This document shows positions 7,482 through 7,857 of a stretch of 7,857 bases of DNA, in pieces (the stretch's first letter is position 1; the number at the start of each line of letters is the position of its first letter). The position numbers and the translations under genes were made by a program. Origin of the DNA: an uncultured Pseudomonadales bacterium (lineage in GTDB: Bacteria; Pseudomonadota; Gammaproteobacteria; Pseudomonadales; Porticoccaceae). The stretch spans positions 1 to 7,857 of the forward strand of contig CAJQJT010000084.1 of NCBI GenBank assembly GCA_905478725.1, given 5' to 3'. The notes beneath the pieces were generated by a model that was given only the letters and a program-made list of their open reading frames with translations, ran no database searches and was not told the DNA's origin.

Positions 7482-7496
7482 AAACTTTATCCTGAC

Positions 7497-7516
7497 AGTT
7501 ATTTGAGCAAATAACT
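7497..7516. promoter_or_regulatory. Perfect 9+2+9 palindrome in front of ada (candidate operator)
   Basis: AGTTATTTG (7497-7505) and CAAATAACT (7508-7516) are exact reverse complements with a 2-bp centre. The element ends 3 bp from the ada Shine-Dalgarno sequence (7490-7493). It is A/T-rich and of a size typical for a homodimeric repressor site. In RNA it could form a 7-bp stem with a 6-nt loop. A weak extended -10-like TGG-TAATAG lies just upstream on the minus strand (TAATAG at 7522-7527), so the palindrome would fall at or just after the transcript start. The regulator is unknown, and the palindrome does not resemble an Ada box. Confidence 0.45.
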
Positions 7517-7550
7517 ATTCCCTATTACCAATCCCTTCACACTCCGTTTC

Positions 7551-7562
7551 TTGCGATCAATT
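7551..7562 (-). promoter_or_regulatory. Possible Ada box upstream of ada
   Basis: On the minus strand the word AATTGATCGCAA resembles the E. coli Ada-binding site, an AAT element followed by GCAA. The gap between the two parts is 5 nt here, against 6 in the E. coli ada promoter as I recall it. It sits about 70-81 bp upstream of the ada start and upstream of the weak -10-like TAATAG (7522-7527), the right side for an activator site. It is a short match in an A/T-rich region. Confidence 0.25.
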
Positions 7563-7597
7563 AAAACCACAATAGGATTTTTTGAAAGCGGCTTTTT

Positions 7598-7606
7598 TGC
7601 TATGCT
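7598..7606 (+). promoter_or_regulatory. Probable extended -10 promoter for the ArsC-like gene
   Basis: TGC-TATGCT (7598-7606) forms a TGn extended -10 element with 4 of 6 consensus matches. A T-rich stretch lies upstream, and TTGAAA (7582-7587) is too close to be a normally spaced -35. The start would be near 7613, leaving a short leader of about 25 nt with the ribosome binding site AAGGAG. No other promoter stands out in the spacer for this gene. Confidence 0.4.
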
Positions 7607-7638
7607 GCAGGGCCAGAAAACACAAGGAGATTGCTGCA

Positions 7639-7857
7639 TTGGTTACCGTCTACGGGATTAAAAACTGCGACACCATCAAAAAGGCCCGCAACTGGTTAAG
7701 TGACAATGGCATCGACTACTGCTTTCACGATTTTCGCGCTGACGGCATAGACGCCGCCACGATCGAACAGTGGATTGCCCAGGCTGGCTGGGAAACCGTT
7801 CTCAATCGTCGCGGCACCACCTGGCGCAAGCTGGACTCCAGTATTCAAGAGGCGACT
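7639..7857 (+). CDS. ArsC/Spx-family protein (YffB-like), N-terminal part at window edge
   Basis: The frame stays open to the end of the window, giving 73 residues of a family of about 115-120. The N-terminus [19 protein letters not shown] and the later [12 protein letters not shown] are characteristic of the thioredoxin-fold ArsC-related group that includes E. coli YffB. Cys10 is conserved, while the usual second cysteine of a CXXC pair is absent (CDTI), as is normal in this group. The physiological role is poorly known, and true arsenate reductase activity should not be assumed. No ATG or GTG is available. TTG at 7639-7641 lies 9 nt after AAGGAG (7624-7629) and gives the family's normal N-terminus. 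Relatives lie next to dapE in E. coli and near dapD in Pseudomonas, so a dap gene may follow beyond the edge. Confidence 0.85.
   Translation, partial: MVTVYGIKNCDTIKKARNWLSDNGIDYCFHDFRADGIDAATIEQWIAQAGWETVLNRRGTTWRKLDSSIQEAT

Noticed and set aside
7586..7598. GAAAGCGGCTTTTTT considered as an intrinsic terminator
   Set aside because: The complementary arms AAAGC/GCTTT leave only a one-base loop, and no gene ends upstream on the plus strand.
1..7857. Possible defence system, mobile element or CRISPR array
   Set aside because: No regularly spaced repeats, transposase or integrase frames, terminal inverted repeats or defence-type proteins are present. All genes are recognised housekeeping or repair families.

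Overview
The window comes from a gammaproteobacterial chromosome. The divergent pair rpsB / map, with glnD directly after map, is the arrangement known from Escherichia coli and Pseudomonas. A dapC-type succinyldiaminopimelate aminotransferase downstream of glnD is the Pseudomonas-like rather than the enteric version, where dapD follows glnD. Moderate base composition and gene order would fit a marine gammaproteobacterium of the Cellvibrionales/OMG type. That assignment is a guess from gene order, and no species can be named from the sequence alone.

Layout: (1) 1-545, minus strand, the 5' three quarters of rpsB (ribosomal protein S2), running off the left edge. (2) 546-949, a 404-bp divergent spacer holding the rpsB leader RNA (about 160 nt, with hairpins), an extended -10 promoter with a G+C-rich discriminator for rpsB, and the upstream region of map. 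(3) 950-6379, plus strand, four tightly spaced genes: map (methionine aminopeptidase), glnD (PII uridylyltransferase/uridylyl-removing enzyme), dapC and nth (endonuclease III). Gaps are 2, 47 and 23 nt, so this looks like one transcription unit. (4) 6402-7481, minus strand, a full-length ada (methylphosphotriester/O6-methylguanine repair protein and AraC-type activator), converging on nth with only 22 nt between stop codons. (5) 7482-7638, a divergent spacer with a 9+2+9 palindrome in front of ada, a possible Ada box and a probable promoter for the next gene. (6) 7639-7857, plus strand, the start of an ArsC/Spx-family (YffB-like) protein with a TTG start, running off the right edge.

The genes combine translation and protein maturation (S2, Map), nitrogen sensing (GlnD), diaminopimelate/lysine synthesis (DapC; ArsC-like genes of this type often sit beside dapE or dapD) and DNA repair (Nth, Ada). 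All are known families, and I see no mobile element, CRISPR array, tRNA, rRNA or phage gene. I found no clear new multigene system. The observations most worth checking are local: a non-canonical C-terminal cysteine pattern in Nth, the palindrome in front of ada, a 12-bp tandem duplication inside ada, two mutually exclusive hairpins before dapC, and the conserved-type rpsB leader.
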